A stretch of DNA of 64,000 nt from Variovorax atrisoli 110B (lineage in GTDB: Bacteria > Pseudomonadota > Gammaproteobacteria > Burkholderiales > Burkholderiaceae_C), in contig NZ_KB907459.1 in NCBI RefSeq assembly GCF_000382045.1, forward strand, positions 124,001 to 188,000, given 5' to 3'. The notes below the pieces were generated by a model. It was not told the DNA's origin and made no database searches. It saw only the letters and a program-made list of their open reading frames with translations. Below, piece by piece: positions 16,293-24,585 of the stretch. Within the stretch, counting starts at the first letter, position 1. Each line of letters opens with the position of its first letter. A program made the translations under genes and the position numbers.

Positions 16293-17573
16293 ATGAAGCT
16301 TTTTCCCTCCGGTCATGCCACCCATCCGCAATGGCGAATGGCCGCGGGCCTCGTGCTCGCGCAGCTGCGGGCGCAGATGGCGCTGCCCGACTACGCCTCC
16401 GCGCCCACGCTGGGGCTGCTCTACATCACCGACCACTACGCCGGCGACGCGCAGGACATCCTCGACCACCTGAGCGCCGAGCTGCCCGAGGTGACCGACT
16501 GGTCGGGCACCGTCGGCGTCGGCGTGTCGGCCAACAACGCCGAGTACTTCGACGAACCCGGCATGACCCTGATGCTGTGCGCGCTGCCGAGCGACCAGTA
16601 CCGCGTGTTTTCTGGCGTCGCGCCCCTGGGCAATTCGGAAATGAGCGGTTTCGAAGCGCACACGGCGCTGGTGCACGCCGACCCCGCCACGCCCGACCTC
16701 GCCGAACTCATCGGCGAGATGGCCGGGCGCACCGACACCGGCTACCTGTTCGGCGGACTTTCGTCGGGACGCGGCGGCGCGCTGCAGTTCGCCGTCGGCG
16801 GCAACGGCAACATCCGTGGCCATGGCGCCGCGGGCGGCGTGTTCTCGGGCGGGCTCTCGGGCGTGGTCTTCGGCGAAGGCGTGCGGCTGGTGTCGCGCGT
16901 CACCCAGGGCTGCCAGCCGCTGCGCTCGGGCGCTGTGCGCGAACGCGAGATCACCGAGGCCGACGGCAACCTGCTGCTCAAGCTCGACGGCGAGCCTGCG
17001 CTCGACGTGCTGCTGGCCGACCTGCAGGTGTCGCTGGAACGCCCGCAGGAGGCCATCGAAGCGGTGCGCAACACCCTGGTCGGCCTGGCCGACGCCGGCA
17101 GCGACGGCATCCGCCGCACCGGCGACCTGGGCGCCGACGTGCTCGTGCGCCACATCATCGGACTCGACCCCACGCGGCGCGGCATCGCCATCGCCGATAC
17201 CGCGGAAGCCGGCATGCGCCTGACCTTCTGCCGCCGCAACGCCCAGGCCGCGCGCGCCGACCTGATGCGCATCTGCGCGGAAATCCGCGAGGAACTGGAG
17301 CCCGAGGAACAGACGCTGGCCACCGCACGCGCCGTGGCGGCCGGCGAGGCCGAAGCCGCGCCGCATCCCGCGCGGCGCATCGCCGGGGCCGTGTACGTGA
17401 GCTGCTCCGGCCGCGGCGGCCCGCACTTCGGCGCGCCCGGCGCCGAACTGCAGATCGTGCGCCACGCGCTGGGCGACGTGCCGCTGGTGGGCTTCTTCGC
17501 CGCGGGGGAGATCGCGCGGCACCATCTGTATGGGTATACCGGGGTGTTGACGGTGTTTACCGCGCCCGACTGA
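16293..17573 (+). CDS. FIST-domain sensory protein
   Basis: A 426-residue protein with FIST-N (about residues 30-220) and FIST-C (about 235-400) domains, a cytoplasmic module proposed to sense small ligands in signal transduction. Typical stretches are LLYITDHYAGDAQDILDHL, SGTVGVGVSANNAEYF, GYLFGGLSSGRGG and, near the C-terminus, VYVSCSGRGGPHFG and LVGFFAAGEIARHHLYGYTGVLTVF. There is no attached kinase, GGDEF or PAS domain, so it must act through a partner. A TTG at 16281 is an alternative start. Its role here is unknown. Confidence 0.82.
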   Translation: MKLFPSGHATHPQWRMAAGLVLAQLRAQMALPDYASAPTLGLLYITDHYAGDAQDILDHLSAELPEVTDWSGTVGVGVSANNAEYFDEPGMTLMLCALPSDQYRVFSGVAPLGNSEMSGFEAHTALVHADPATPDLAELIGEMAGRTDTGYLFGGLSSGRGGALQFAVGGNGNIRGHGAAGGVFSGGLSGVVFGEGVRLVSRVTQGCQPLRSGAVREREITEADGNLLLKLDGEPALDVLLADLQVSLERPQEAIEAVRNTLVGLADAGSDGIRRTGDLGADVLVRHIIGLDPTRRGIAIADTAEAGMRLTFCRRNAQAARADLMRICAEIREELEPEEQTLATARAVAAGEAEAAPHPARRIAGAVYVSCSGRGGPHFGAPGAELQIVRHALGDVPLVGFFAAGEIARHHLYGYTGVLTVFTAPD

Positions 17574-17827
17574 TGGAGATGGCGCCGGGCCCGGTCACCC
17601 TATCTTGTGGGCCTTCCCTCGACGAAGCTTTTCGCGGTGCGGAGCCGATACGGTTGAGCGTAAATTCCGGCGCTTAACGAAGGGGTAATTGTTATTTGAT
17701 GTAATCAAACTGTCATGATGACCGTTCGCGAAATGCTGCGCGCGCGTTGATATACAAAAAAGAGTGCTTTGGTGTTAATTCAGAGGGATTTTGTTTCGTT
17801 GGAGCCCGAAGCTGAATTGCCCCAGCG
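17574..17827. other. AT-rich intergenic region before the 17828 gene
   Basis: This 254-base stretch becomes much more AT-rich from about 17680, with TTGTTATTTGATGTAATC and GTTGATATACAAAAAAG, against the GC-rich background. It is the probable promoter region of the 17828 gene. I see no hairpin terminator for the upstream FIST gene and no RNA gene. Confidence 0.35.
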
Positions 17828-19453
17828 ATGAGTTATTTGTCTTTTGACGAAATCATCTTTCTCGATGATTTCTTTCGATCGGAAGAGATCGGGCTTCAGT
17901 CTCATCCGTCCAACAGGCGTTTTCTTCGAGGGCTGTTCGAGTTTGCTGGCCAATCCTTGGGCATTGCCATGCGCGAGGAATACCCTGTCTCGAGCGGAGG
18001 ACGAATTCCCGTCGGGCTCATGATGGATTCGCTGGGCCTTCCTCGAACGGTGGAGGGATGGGCGAGCGCCGCGATCGCGGACCTGCAGCCTGCGTTCCGA
18101 GGGTGTGAAATCGGCGTGCTCGGTGAGCGCAGCCTGGTTATCGGATGGGGAATGCCTCCTTCCCTGCTGAATTACATCGCTTCCCGAGGTGCATCATTCA
18201 TCGACGTGGAAGTTCATCCCCTGCGGTTTTCCCGGCATCTCCATCTGGGGATGCGAACCAACAACCGGCGAATTGCCCGCATTCTTTCGAAGGTCCGGAT
18301 CCCGGACGAGGCATTTCAAAGCGCAGCTATCGGAATGAAGGCGATGTTCTCGCGACGGGGCGACGGCGCATTGCTTTGCCGCGATGCAAAGGTAGGTGTT
18401 TTTCTCGGTCAGACTGAAGTCGATCTCGCCTTGGTCTGCGATGGTCGGCTGATCAGTCCCACAGATGTCATGGACAGGGTCGCGGAGCTGGCTGCCTCAG
18501 TAGACCTCCTGGCAATCAAGCCTCATCCATATCAGCAAAACACGACATTCTTAGACGACCTGCTTGAACGCGTACCCAATGCAATCAAGATCGAGTCGAA
18601 CATCTACGCGATGCTGTGCGCGGGCAATATCGAGTTCTTCAGTGCAATTTCCTCGGGTGCTCTGACTGAGGCCGAGTATTTCGGTCACAGGAAAGAGGCA
18701 CTCATCACTCCGGACAGGAACAACGTCGAACGCCTTCCGGATGGATGCACCGAATGGATTCCCGTTGGCAGTGAAGTCGCGTCCCTGCCCGTGATGAAGG
18801 ATGTCGTCTGTCGGGCTCGAGTCCCGCTCTTTTTGAGGCCCAGGAAGCGCTATTCCGCTGTCATATCGTCTGCGAACGCGGAGATGGTGGACCGGGCATT
18901 CGGGTTCCGCTGGGGGCTTCAGCTCGATGCTGCGGGGTTGCGTTCAAGTTCGAAGGTGCCGTTGGGCGGCGACGTCCATTTCGGAAGCGGAAGCCCCCAT
19001 TCGGCAGGACTGGCGGCTGGCTGGCATGAGCCCGAGCCTTGGGGCGTATGGAGCGCCGACGGTGCTGCATCCTTTCTCCTCATGCTCGACACCACCGGGT
19101 TGCCGGCAGCCGGCAGGGTGCAAGTCGCTGTGACGGGGACGCTCTACCAGCCAAGCGGTAGCGCGCCGGTCGAGCTCGATTTGCGGATCAACGGCTGTAC
19201 CTGTCAGTTCGCCAGGACGGGTGACCTGTTGAGATTTTTCTGTGACCTGGATGTCCAGAAACTGCGCGGCAGGCCGCTTCTGGACGCCGAGATTCTCGTG
19301 AGTGGCGCTCATCGGCCTTGCGATGTGACCGAAAGTGCCGACGCTCGCCGCCTAGGCTTCGGTCTTCATTTACTGAGAGTCGACGTAGTGTCGGTGGGCG
19401 ATGGCAGTCGCGAAGCGGCGAGTGTCGAGCCTCAGGATGCGCTCGTCGAGTGA
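17828..19453 (+). CDS. Unrecognised glycan-type protein with C-terminal beta-sandwich-like module
   Basis: I do not recognise a family for this 541-residue protein. It has no signal peptide or clear membrane segment. The middle (about residues 200-310) has a GT-B/capsule-enzyme flavour: DLLAIKPHPYQQN, then IESNIYAMLCAGNIEFFSAISSGALTEAEYFG, similar in layout to the KPHP and serine-rich donor-binding regions of KpsC/KpsS-like capsule transferases. Residues about 398-520 form a separate module (EPEPWGVWSADGAASFLLML, then ELDLRINGCTC, then SADARRLGFGLHLLRVDVV). That module reappears at the C-terminus of the GT-C protein at 28164-30194. The start lacks a good ribosome site. The gene is less GC-rich than its neighbours and overlaps dadA convergently by 22 bases. 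A role in surface glycan synthesis is an inference. Confidence 0.5.
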   Translation: MSYLSFDEIIFLDDFFRSEEIGLQSHPSNRRFLRGLFEFAGQSLGIAMREEYPVSSGGRIPVGLMMDSLGLPRTVEGWASAAIADLQPAFRGCEIGVLGERSLVIGWGMPPSLLNYIASRGASFIDVEVHPLRFSRHLHLGMRTNNRRIARILSKVRIPDEAFQSAAIGMKAMFSRRGDGALLCRDAKVGVFLGQTEVDLALVCDGRLISPTDVMDRVAELAASVDLLAIKPHPYQQNTTFLDDLLERVPNAIKIESNIYAMLCAGNIEFFSAISSGALTEAEYFGHRKEALITPDRNNVERLPDGCTEWIPVGSEVASLPVMKDVVCRARVPLFLRPRKRYSAVISSANAEMVDRAFGFRWGLQLDAAGLRSSSKVPLGGDVHFGSGSPHSAGLAAGWHEPEPWGVWSADGAASFLLMLDTTGLPAAGRVQVAVTGTLYQPSGSAPVELDLRINGCTCQFARTGDLLRFFCDLDVQKLRGRPLLDAEILVSGAHRPCDVTESADARRLGFGLHLLRVDVVSVGDGSREAASVEPQDALVE

Positions 19454-20751
19454 AGGCGGCTCGTCTTCGAGTCACCTTGAGCGGCAATGCCCGTGAACGC
19501 GAAATCCACCTCCGGCGCCAGCCCGCTCACGATCCGCGCGATCGACTTGCCCGAGCCGCAAGCGTGCGTCCACCCCAGGGTGCCGTGGCCGGTATTGAGG
19601 AACAGGTTCGGCAGCTTCGTCTTGCCGATCAGCGGGACGTTGCTCGGCGTGGCCGGGCGCAGGCCGGTCCAGAACTGGGCCTGGGTGGTGTCGCCGGCGC
19701 CGGGGAAGAGCTCCTCGACGCGGCGCACGATGGCTTCGCAGCGCACGCGGTTCAGGTCGCGGTCGTAGCCGTTGAGCTCGGCCGTGCCGGCGATGCGCAG
19801 GCGGTCGCCCGATGCGGAGGTGTAGCGCGAGAACACGAGCTTGAATTCGTCATCGGTCAGCGAGACCTGGTGGGCCTTGGAGGCGTCCTTGACGGGCAGG
19901 GTCACCGAATAGCCCTTGGCCGGGTAGATCGGCAGCCGGATGCCCAGCGGCGCTGCGTACAGCGGGCTCAGCGAGCCCATCGCCAGCACGAAGGCGTCGC
20001 CGCGGATTCGCTGGAAGCGGCCTTCGCTGTCGGTGGCCTCGACGTGGTCGATGCTGCCGCCGGCCTCGCGCAACGCTGTCACGGTGTGGCTCATCAGGAA
20101 CCTCACGCCCGCGGCGGCGGCCAGCGTGACGAGTTCGCGCGCGAAGCGGTTGGCGTCGCCGGACTCGTCCTCGGCCGTATAGGTAGCGCCGGCCAGCTTG
20201 GGGCGGATGTGGGCGAGGGCGGGCTCGATCTTCACGGCCTCGTCGGCCGAGATGACCCGGCGCTCGCAGCCCAGGGCACGCATCTGCTCCGCGGGCTCGA
20301 GGGCGCCGTCGAACTCCTTCTGCGTCGTGTAGAAGTGGAGGATGCCTTGGGTGCGCTGGTCGTAGCTGAGGCCGGTGTCGCGGCGCAACTGTTGCAACAT
20401 CGAGCGGCTGTATGTGCCGAGACGAACGATCTGCTCGATGTTGTGGCGGGTGCGCGCCGGCGTGCATTCGCGCAGGAACTGCAGGCCCCAGAGCCACTGG
20501 CGCATGTCGGCACGCATGCGGAAGAGCAGCGGGGCGTCTTCCTTGCCCAGCCATTGCAGCACCTTGAGCGGCGCGCTGGGGTTGGCCCAGGGCTCGGCAT
20601 GGCTGACGGATATCTGCCCGCCGTTGGCGAAGCTGGTTTCGGCGGCCGGGGTGGCCTGCCGGTCGATCACGGTCACTTCGTGGCCGAGTTGCTGGAGGTA
20701 GTAAGCCGAAGTCACGCCGAGCAGGCCGGCGCCAAGGACGATCACGCGCAT
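19432..20751 (-). CDS. dadA: D-amino-acid dehydrogenase (DadA-type FAD oxidoreductase)
   Basis: A 439-residue FAD-dependent D-amino-acid dehydrogenase small-subunit type. These enzymes oxidatively deaminate D-amino acids (or glycine-like substrates) at the inner membrane and pass electrons to the respiratory chain. The N-terminal MRVIVLGAGLLGVTSAYYL is the GxGxxG dinucleotide fold. NGGQISVSHAEPWANPSAP is the family signature near residue 45. The C-terminal WTGLRPATPSNVPLIGKTKLPNLFLNTGHGTLGWT closes the FAD site. A tandem glycine riboswitch about 100 bases upstream implies control by glycine. The last 22 bases overlap the opposing 17828 gene. Confidence 0.92.
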   Translation of the reverse strand: MRVIVLGAGLLGVTSAYYLQQLGHEVTVIDRQATPAAETSFANGGQISVSHAEPWANPSAPLKVLQWLGKEDAPLLFRMRADMRQWLWGLQFLRECTPARTRHNIEQIVRLGTYSRSMLQQLRRDTGLSYDQRTQGILHFYTTQKEFDGALEPAEQMRALGCERRVISADEAVKIEPALAHIRPKLAGATYTAEDESGDANRFARELVTLAAAAGVRFLMSHTVTALREAGGSIDHVEATDSEGRFQRIRGDAFVLAMGSLSPLYAAPLGIRLPIYPAKGYSVTLPVKDASKAHQVSLTDDEFKLVFSRYTSASGDRLRIAGTAELNGYDRDLNRVRCEAIVRRVEELFPGAGDTTQAQFWTGLRPATPSNVPLIGKTKLPNLFLNTGHGTLGWTHACGSGKSIARIVSGLAPEVDFAFTGIAAQGDSKTSRLHSTSAS

Positions 20752-20853
20752 TTCAAATACCTTTGAGGTTGCAGCGCTTGAACGGCGGGCATTGATTGCT
20801 ATCGGATGAATAGCAAAAGCAACCGGACGACCGCAGTCCAAGTTGCCGCTCCC

Positions 20854-21046
20854 CCTGTCCTCGGTACCTGAGAGATTCACCCGCTGCGCCCGCAGAGGGT
20901 TTGCTCCTTCGGTGCGCCACATGGCGTGGCGTCTCTCCAGACGGCGTTTCAGTTGGTGCAGTACAGGCCCTTGCGAGGCCGACCTGAGCGTTTATGGGAG
21001 TTTGCGCCTTCGGTAGGACCACCGGGGTGGCCCGCTCTCCTGCAGT
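20854..21046 (-). ncRNA. Tandem glycine riboswitch (two gcvT-type aptamers)
   Basis: Read on the minus strand, two glycine aptamers stand in series. The first (about 21046-20952) has GGAGAGCGGGCC, then CCTACCGAAGGCGCAAACTC, then CGCTCAGGTCGGCCTC and AGGGCCTGTACTGC. The second (about 20942-20854) has CTGGAGAGACGCC, CACCGAAGGAGCAAACCC and the hallmark CTCTCAGGTACCGAGGACAG. The short linker between them is typical of cooperative tandem glycine riboswitches. It precedes dadA by about 100 bases. The whole 20752-21168 gap has no other gene; its far end is the rfbB promoter region. Confidence 0.93.
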
Positions 21047-21168
21047 GGGGCGATTGTAGGCGGAGCCTGCACAGGCGCCAACCTCTGAATTCTCGCCTTT
21101 GGGCCAATGGGATAATCGTCCGTTGATTTGCCGCAGGGCGATCGTTCCACATCACTGCAGGGGACTTC

Positions 21169-22239
21169 ATGATCCTGGTTACCGGCGGCGCTGGCTTCAT
21201 TGGCGCCAATTTCGTACTCGACTGGATCGCGAACAGCGACGAGCCCGTCGTCAATCTCGACAAGCTGACCTACGCTGGCAACCTCGAGACCCTCGCATCC
21301 CTCAAGGGCAACCCCAGGCACATCTTCGTGCAGGGCGACATCGGCGACAGCCCCCTGGTCGACCGCCTGCTGGCCGAGCACAAGCCCCGCGCCGTGGTGA
21401 ACTTCGCCGCCGAGTCGCACGTCGACCGCTCGATCCACGGCCCCGAGGACTTCGTGCAGACCAACGTGCTCGGCACCTTCCGACTGCTCGAATCGGTGCG
21501 CGGGTTCTGGAGCGCGCTGCCGGCCGAGCAGAAGTCGGCCTTCCGCTTCCTGCACGTCTCGACCGACGAGGTCTACGGTTCGCTCTCCAAGACCGACCCG
21601 GCCTTCACCGAAGAGAACAAGTACGAGCCCAATAGCCCCTACTCGGCCAGCAAGGCCGCCAGCGACCACCTCGTGCGCGCCTGGCACCACACCTACGGCC
21701 TGCCGGTGCTGACCACCAACTGCTCGAACAACTACGGCCCGTTCCACTTCCCCGAGAAGCTGATCCCCCTGATGATCGTCAACGCGCTGGCAGGCAAGAA
21801 CCTGCCCGTGTACGGCGACGGCATGCAGGTGCGCGACTGGCTCTACGTGAAGGACCACTGCAGCGCCATCCGCCGCGTGCTCGAAGCCGGCAAGCTCGGC
21901 GAGACCTACAACGTGGGCGGCTGGAACGAGAAGCCCAACATCGAGATCGTCAACACCGTGTGCGCCCTGCTCGACGAATTGCGCCCCCGCGCAGACGGCA
22001 AGCCGTACAAGGAACAGATCACCTACGTCACCGACCGCCCCGGCCACGACCGCCGCTACGCCATCGACGCGCGCAAGCTCGAGCGCGAACTCGGCTGGAA
22101 GCCCGCCGAAACCTTCGACACCGGCATCCGCAAGACCGTCGAGTGGTACCTCGCGAACAGCGAATGGGTGCGCAACGTGCAAAGCGGCGCGTACCGCGAG
22201 TGGGTCGAGAAGCAGTACGACACGAAGGCCCCGGCATGA
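21169..22239 (+). CDS. rfbB: dTDP-glucose 4,6-dehydratase
   Basis: A 356-residue extended SDR enzyme that converts dTDP-D-glucose to dTDP-4-keto-6-deoxyglucose, the second step of dTDP-L-rhamnose synthesis in the cytoplasm. MILVTGGAGFIGANFVLDW gives the NAD-binding GxxGxxG. The catalytic region is HVSTDEVYGSL (Thr-Asp-Glu, about residue 131), with YSASKAASDH as the YxxxK motif near 162. NNYGPFHFPEKLIPLMI is family-specific. A GATAAT at 21111-21116 could be the -10 element, with no convincing -35. It is the first gene of a long operon and its stop overlaps rfbD by ATGA. Confidence 0.97.
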   Translation: MILVTGGAGFIGANFVLDWIANSDEPVVNLDKLTYAGNLETLASLKGNPRHIFVQGDIGDSPLVDRLLAEHKPRAVVNFAAESHVDRSIHGPEDFVQTNVLGTFRLLESVRGFWSALPAEQKSAFRFLHVSTDEVYGSLSKTDPAFTEENKYEPNSPYSASKAASDHLVRAWHHTYGLPVLTTNCSNNYGPFHFPEKLIPLMIVNALAGKNLPVYGDGMQVRDWLYVKDHCSAIRRVLEAGKLGETYNVGGWNEKPNIEIVNTVCALLDELRPRADGKPYKEQITYVTDRPGHDRRYAIDARKLERELGWKPAETFDTGIRKTVEWYLANSEWVRNVQSGAYREWVEKQYDTKAPA

Positions 22240-23126
22240 AATTGCTGCTGCTGGGCAAAGGCGGACAGGTCGGCTGGGAACTGCAGCGCAGCCTGGCGCC
22301 GCTCGGTGAACTGGTCGCGCTCGACTTCGACAGCACCGATTTCCACGCGGACTTCAGCCGGCCCGAGGAACTCGCCGACACGGTGCTCAACGTGCGCCCC
22401 GACGTGATCGTCAATGCAGCGGCGCACACCGCCGTCGACAAGGCCGAGAGCGAACCCGAATTCGCGCGCAAGCTCAACGCCACGTCGCCCGGCGTCGTGG
22501 CCGAGGCGGCGCAGAAGATCGGCGCGCTGATGGTCCATTATTCGACCGACTACGTCTTCGACGGCAGCGGCACCACGCCGTGGAAGGAAGACGATGCGAC
22601 CGGCCCGCTCAGCGTCTACGGCAGCACCAAGCTCGAAGGCGAGCAACTGGTGGCCCGGCACTGCGCCAGGCACCTGATCTTCCGCACCAGCTGGGTGTAT
22701 GCCGCGCGCGGCGGCAACTTCGCCAAGACCATGCTGCGGCTGGCCAAGGAGCGCGACAAGCTGACCGTCATCGACGACCAGTTCGGTGCCCCCACAGGCG
22801 CGGAGCTACTGGCCGACGTGACGGCGCACGCCATCAGGGCGACGCTGCAGGATCCCTCCAGGGTCGGCCTCTATCACGCGATCGCCGGCGGCGAGACGAC
22901 GTGGTACGGCTACGCGCGCTTCGTGCTCGAAATGGCGCAGCAGGCAGGCGTCGAACTCAAGGCCGGGCCCGATGCCGTCGAGGCCGTGCCGACCAGCGCG
23001 TTCCCGACGCCCGCGAAGCGCCCGCACAACTCGCGCCTCGACACCAGCAAGCTGCAGACCACCTTCGGCCTGCGCCTGCCCCCATGGCAGGAAGGCGTCG
23101 CGCGCATGCTGCGCGAGATCCTTTGA
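22236..23126 (+). CDS. rfbD: dTDP-4-dehydrorhamnose reductase
   Basis: A 296-residue SDR that makes dTDP-L-rhamnose, the last step of the pathway. It starts MKLLLLGKGGQVGWELQRSLAP (GxxGxxG). It has VNAAAHTAVDKAESEPEFA, the active-site TDYVFDGSG near residue 107, and YGSTKLEGE as YxxxK near 128. FGAPTGAELLAD and NSRLDTSKLQTTFGL are typical C-terminal blocks. I chose the ATG at 22236, which overlaps the rfbB stop by four bases; the open frame upstream is rfbB shadow. Confidence 0.96.
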   Translation: MKLLLLGKGGQVGWELQRSLAPLGELVALDFDSTDFHADFSRPEELADTVLNVRPDVIVNAAAHTAVDKAESEPEFARKLNATSPGVVAEAAQKIGALMVHYSTDYVFDGSGTTPWKEDDATGPLSVYGSTKLEGEQLVARHCARHLIFRTSWVYAARGGNFAKTMLRLAKERDKLTVIDDQFGAPTGAELLADVTAHAIRATLQDPSRVGLYHAIAGGETTWYGYARFVLEMAQQAGVELKAGPDAVEAVPTSAFPTPAKRPHNSRLDTSKLQTTFGLRLPPWQEGVARMLREIL

Positions 23127-23149
23127 AGAATCCCACGAAAAGAAAGAGC

Positions 23150-24046
23150 ATGACCAAGACGACGCAACGCAAGGGCATCATCCTGGCCGGCGGTTCGGGC
23201 ACGCGCCTGCATCCGGCCACGCTGGCGATGAGCAAACAGCTCCTGCCCGTATACGACAAGCCGATGATCTATTACCCGCTCAGCACCCTCATGCTGGGCG
23301 GCATGCGCGACATCCTGATCATCAGCACGCCGCAGGACACGCCGCGGTTCCAGCAGTTGCTCGGCGACGGCAGCCAGTGGGGCATCAACCTGCAGTACGC
23401 GGTGCAGCCGAGCCCGGACGGGCTGGCGCAAGCCTTCATCATCGGCGACAAGTTCGTCGGCAATTCACCGAGCGCACTGGTGCTCGGCGACAACATCTAT
23501 TACGGGCACGACTTCGTGAACCTGCTGGCCGATGCGGACGCTAAAGCCTCCGGTGCCACGGTGTTCGCATATCACGTGCACGACCCGGAGCGCTATGGCG
23601 TCGTGGCGTTCGACGGCAAGGGCAAGGCCAGCAGCATCGAAGAGAAGCCGCTCAAGCCGAAGAGCAGCTATGCGGTCACCGGTCTGTACTTCTATGACAA
23701 CCAGGTGGTGGACATCGCCAAGGCGGTGAAGCCGAGTGCGCGCGGCGAGCTCGAGATCACCGCCGTCAATCAGGCGTACCTGGACCGCGATCAGCTCAAT
23801 GTGCAGATCATGCAGCGGGGCTATGCCTGGCTCGATACGGGCACGCACGACAGCCTGCTGGAAGCGGGGCAGTTCATCGCGACGCTGGAGCATCGGCAGG
23901 GGTTGAAGATTGCGTGTCCGGAAGAGATTGCGTGGCGCAATGGGTTCATCACGGGCGAGCAGCTCGAGAGGCTTGCGGCACCTTTAGCAAAGAGCGGATA
24001 CGGCAAGTACCTGAAGCATCTGCTTGGCGAAGGGGTCCGCTCGTGA
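23150..24046 (+). CDS. rfbA: Glucose-1-phosphate thymidylyltransferase
   Basis: A 298-residue nucleotidyltransferase that forms dTDP-glucose from dTTP and glucose-1-phosphate, the first and feedback-controlled step of dTDP-rhamnose synthesis. The N-terminal KGIILAGGSGTRLHPATLAMSKQLLPVYDKPMIYYPLSTL is the classic signature (GGSGTRL at about residues 14-20, EKP-like lysine following). VLGDNIYYGHDF and WLDTGTHDSLLEA are also family-specific. It lies 23 bases after rfbD, and its stop overlaps the GTG start of rfbC. Confidence 0.97.
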   Translation: MTKTTQRKGIILAGGSGTRLHPATLAMSKQLLPVYDKPMIYYPLSTLMLGGMRDILIISTPQDTPRFQQLLGDGSQWGINLQYAVQPSPDGLAQAFIIGDKFVGNSPSALVLGDNIYYGHDFVNLLADADAKASGATVFAYHVHDPERYGVVAFDGKGKASSIEEKPLKPKSSYAVTGLYFYDNQVVDIAKAVKPSARGELEITAVNQAYLDRDQLNVQIMQRGYAWLDTGTHDSLLEAGQFIATLEHRQGLKIACPEEIAWRNGFITGEQLERLAAPLAKSGYGKYLKHLLGEGVRS

Positions 24047-24585
24047 AAGTGACGCCAACTGCGATTCCCGATGTGCTCGTGATTGAACCCAAGGTCTTTG
24101 GCGATGCGCGCGGCTTCTTCTTCGAGAGTTTCAACCAGAAGGCCTTCGATGAGGCGGTTGGCCAGCACGTCGACTTCGTGCAAGACAACCATTCGCGGTC
24201 GGCGAAGGGTGTGCTGCGAGGACTCCATTACCAGATCCAGCACCCGCAGGGCAAGCTTGTGCGTGTCGTGCGAGGGGCGGTGTTCGATGTCGCCGTCGAC
24301 ATCCGCGAGTCGTCTGCGACCTTCGGGCGTTGGGTGGGCGTGGAGTTGACCGACGAAAACCACAAGCAGCTCTGGGTGCCTGCCGGCTTTGCCCATGCAT
24401 TCCTGGTGTTGAGCGACACGGCCGAGTTTCTATACAAGACCACTGACTATTACGCGCCAGCGCACGAGCGCTGTATCGCTTGGAACGATCCGACCTTGCA
24501 TATTGCCTGGCCTGACACGTCTCCTCAACTTTCCGCCAAGGATGCCGCCGGCGTTTTGCTGGACGAGGCCGATCTTTTCCCATGA
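24043..24585 (+). CDS. rfbC: dTDP-4-dehydrorhamnose 3,5-epimerase
   Basis: A 180-residue cupin-fold epimerase acting on dTDP-4-keto-6-deoxyglucose. Signature blocks are GDARGFFFESFNQKAF, VQDNHSRSAKGVLRGLHYQ with the catalytic His near residue 63, KLVRVVRGAVFDVAVDIR, and WVPAGFAHAFLVLSD. The start is GTG inside GTGA shared with the rfbA stop. The stop shares ATGA with the HAD-UbiA gene, so rhamnose synthesis and the arabinose module are translationally linked. Confidence 0.96.
   Translation: MKVTPTAIPDVLVIEPKVFGDARGFFFESFNQKAFDEAVGQHVDFVQDNHSRSAKGVLRGLHYQIQHPQGKLVRVVRGAVFDVAVDIRESSATFGRWVGVELTDENHKQLWVPAGFAHAFLVLSDTAEFLYKTTDYYAPAHERCIAWNDPTLHIAWPDTSPQLSAKDAAGVLLDEADLFP

Noticed and set aside
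21055..21075. JUMPstart/ops element before rfbB
   Set aside because: GGCGGAGCCTGC only partly resembles the ops core GGCGGTAG and lacks the rest of the element.
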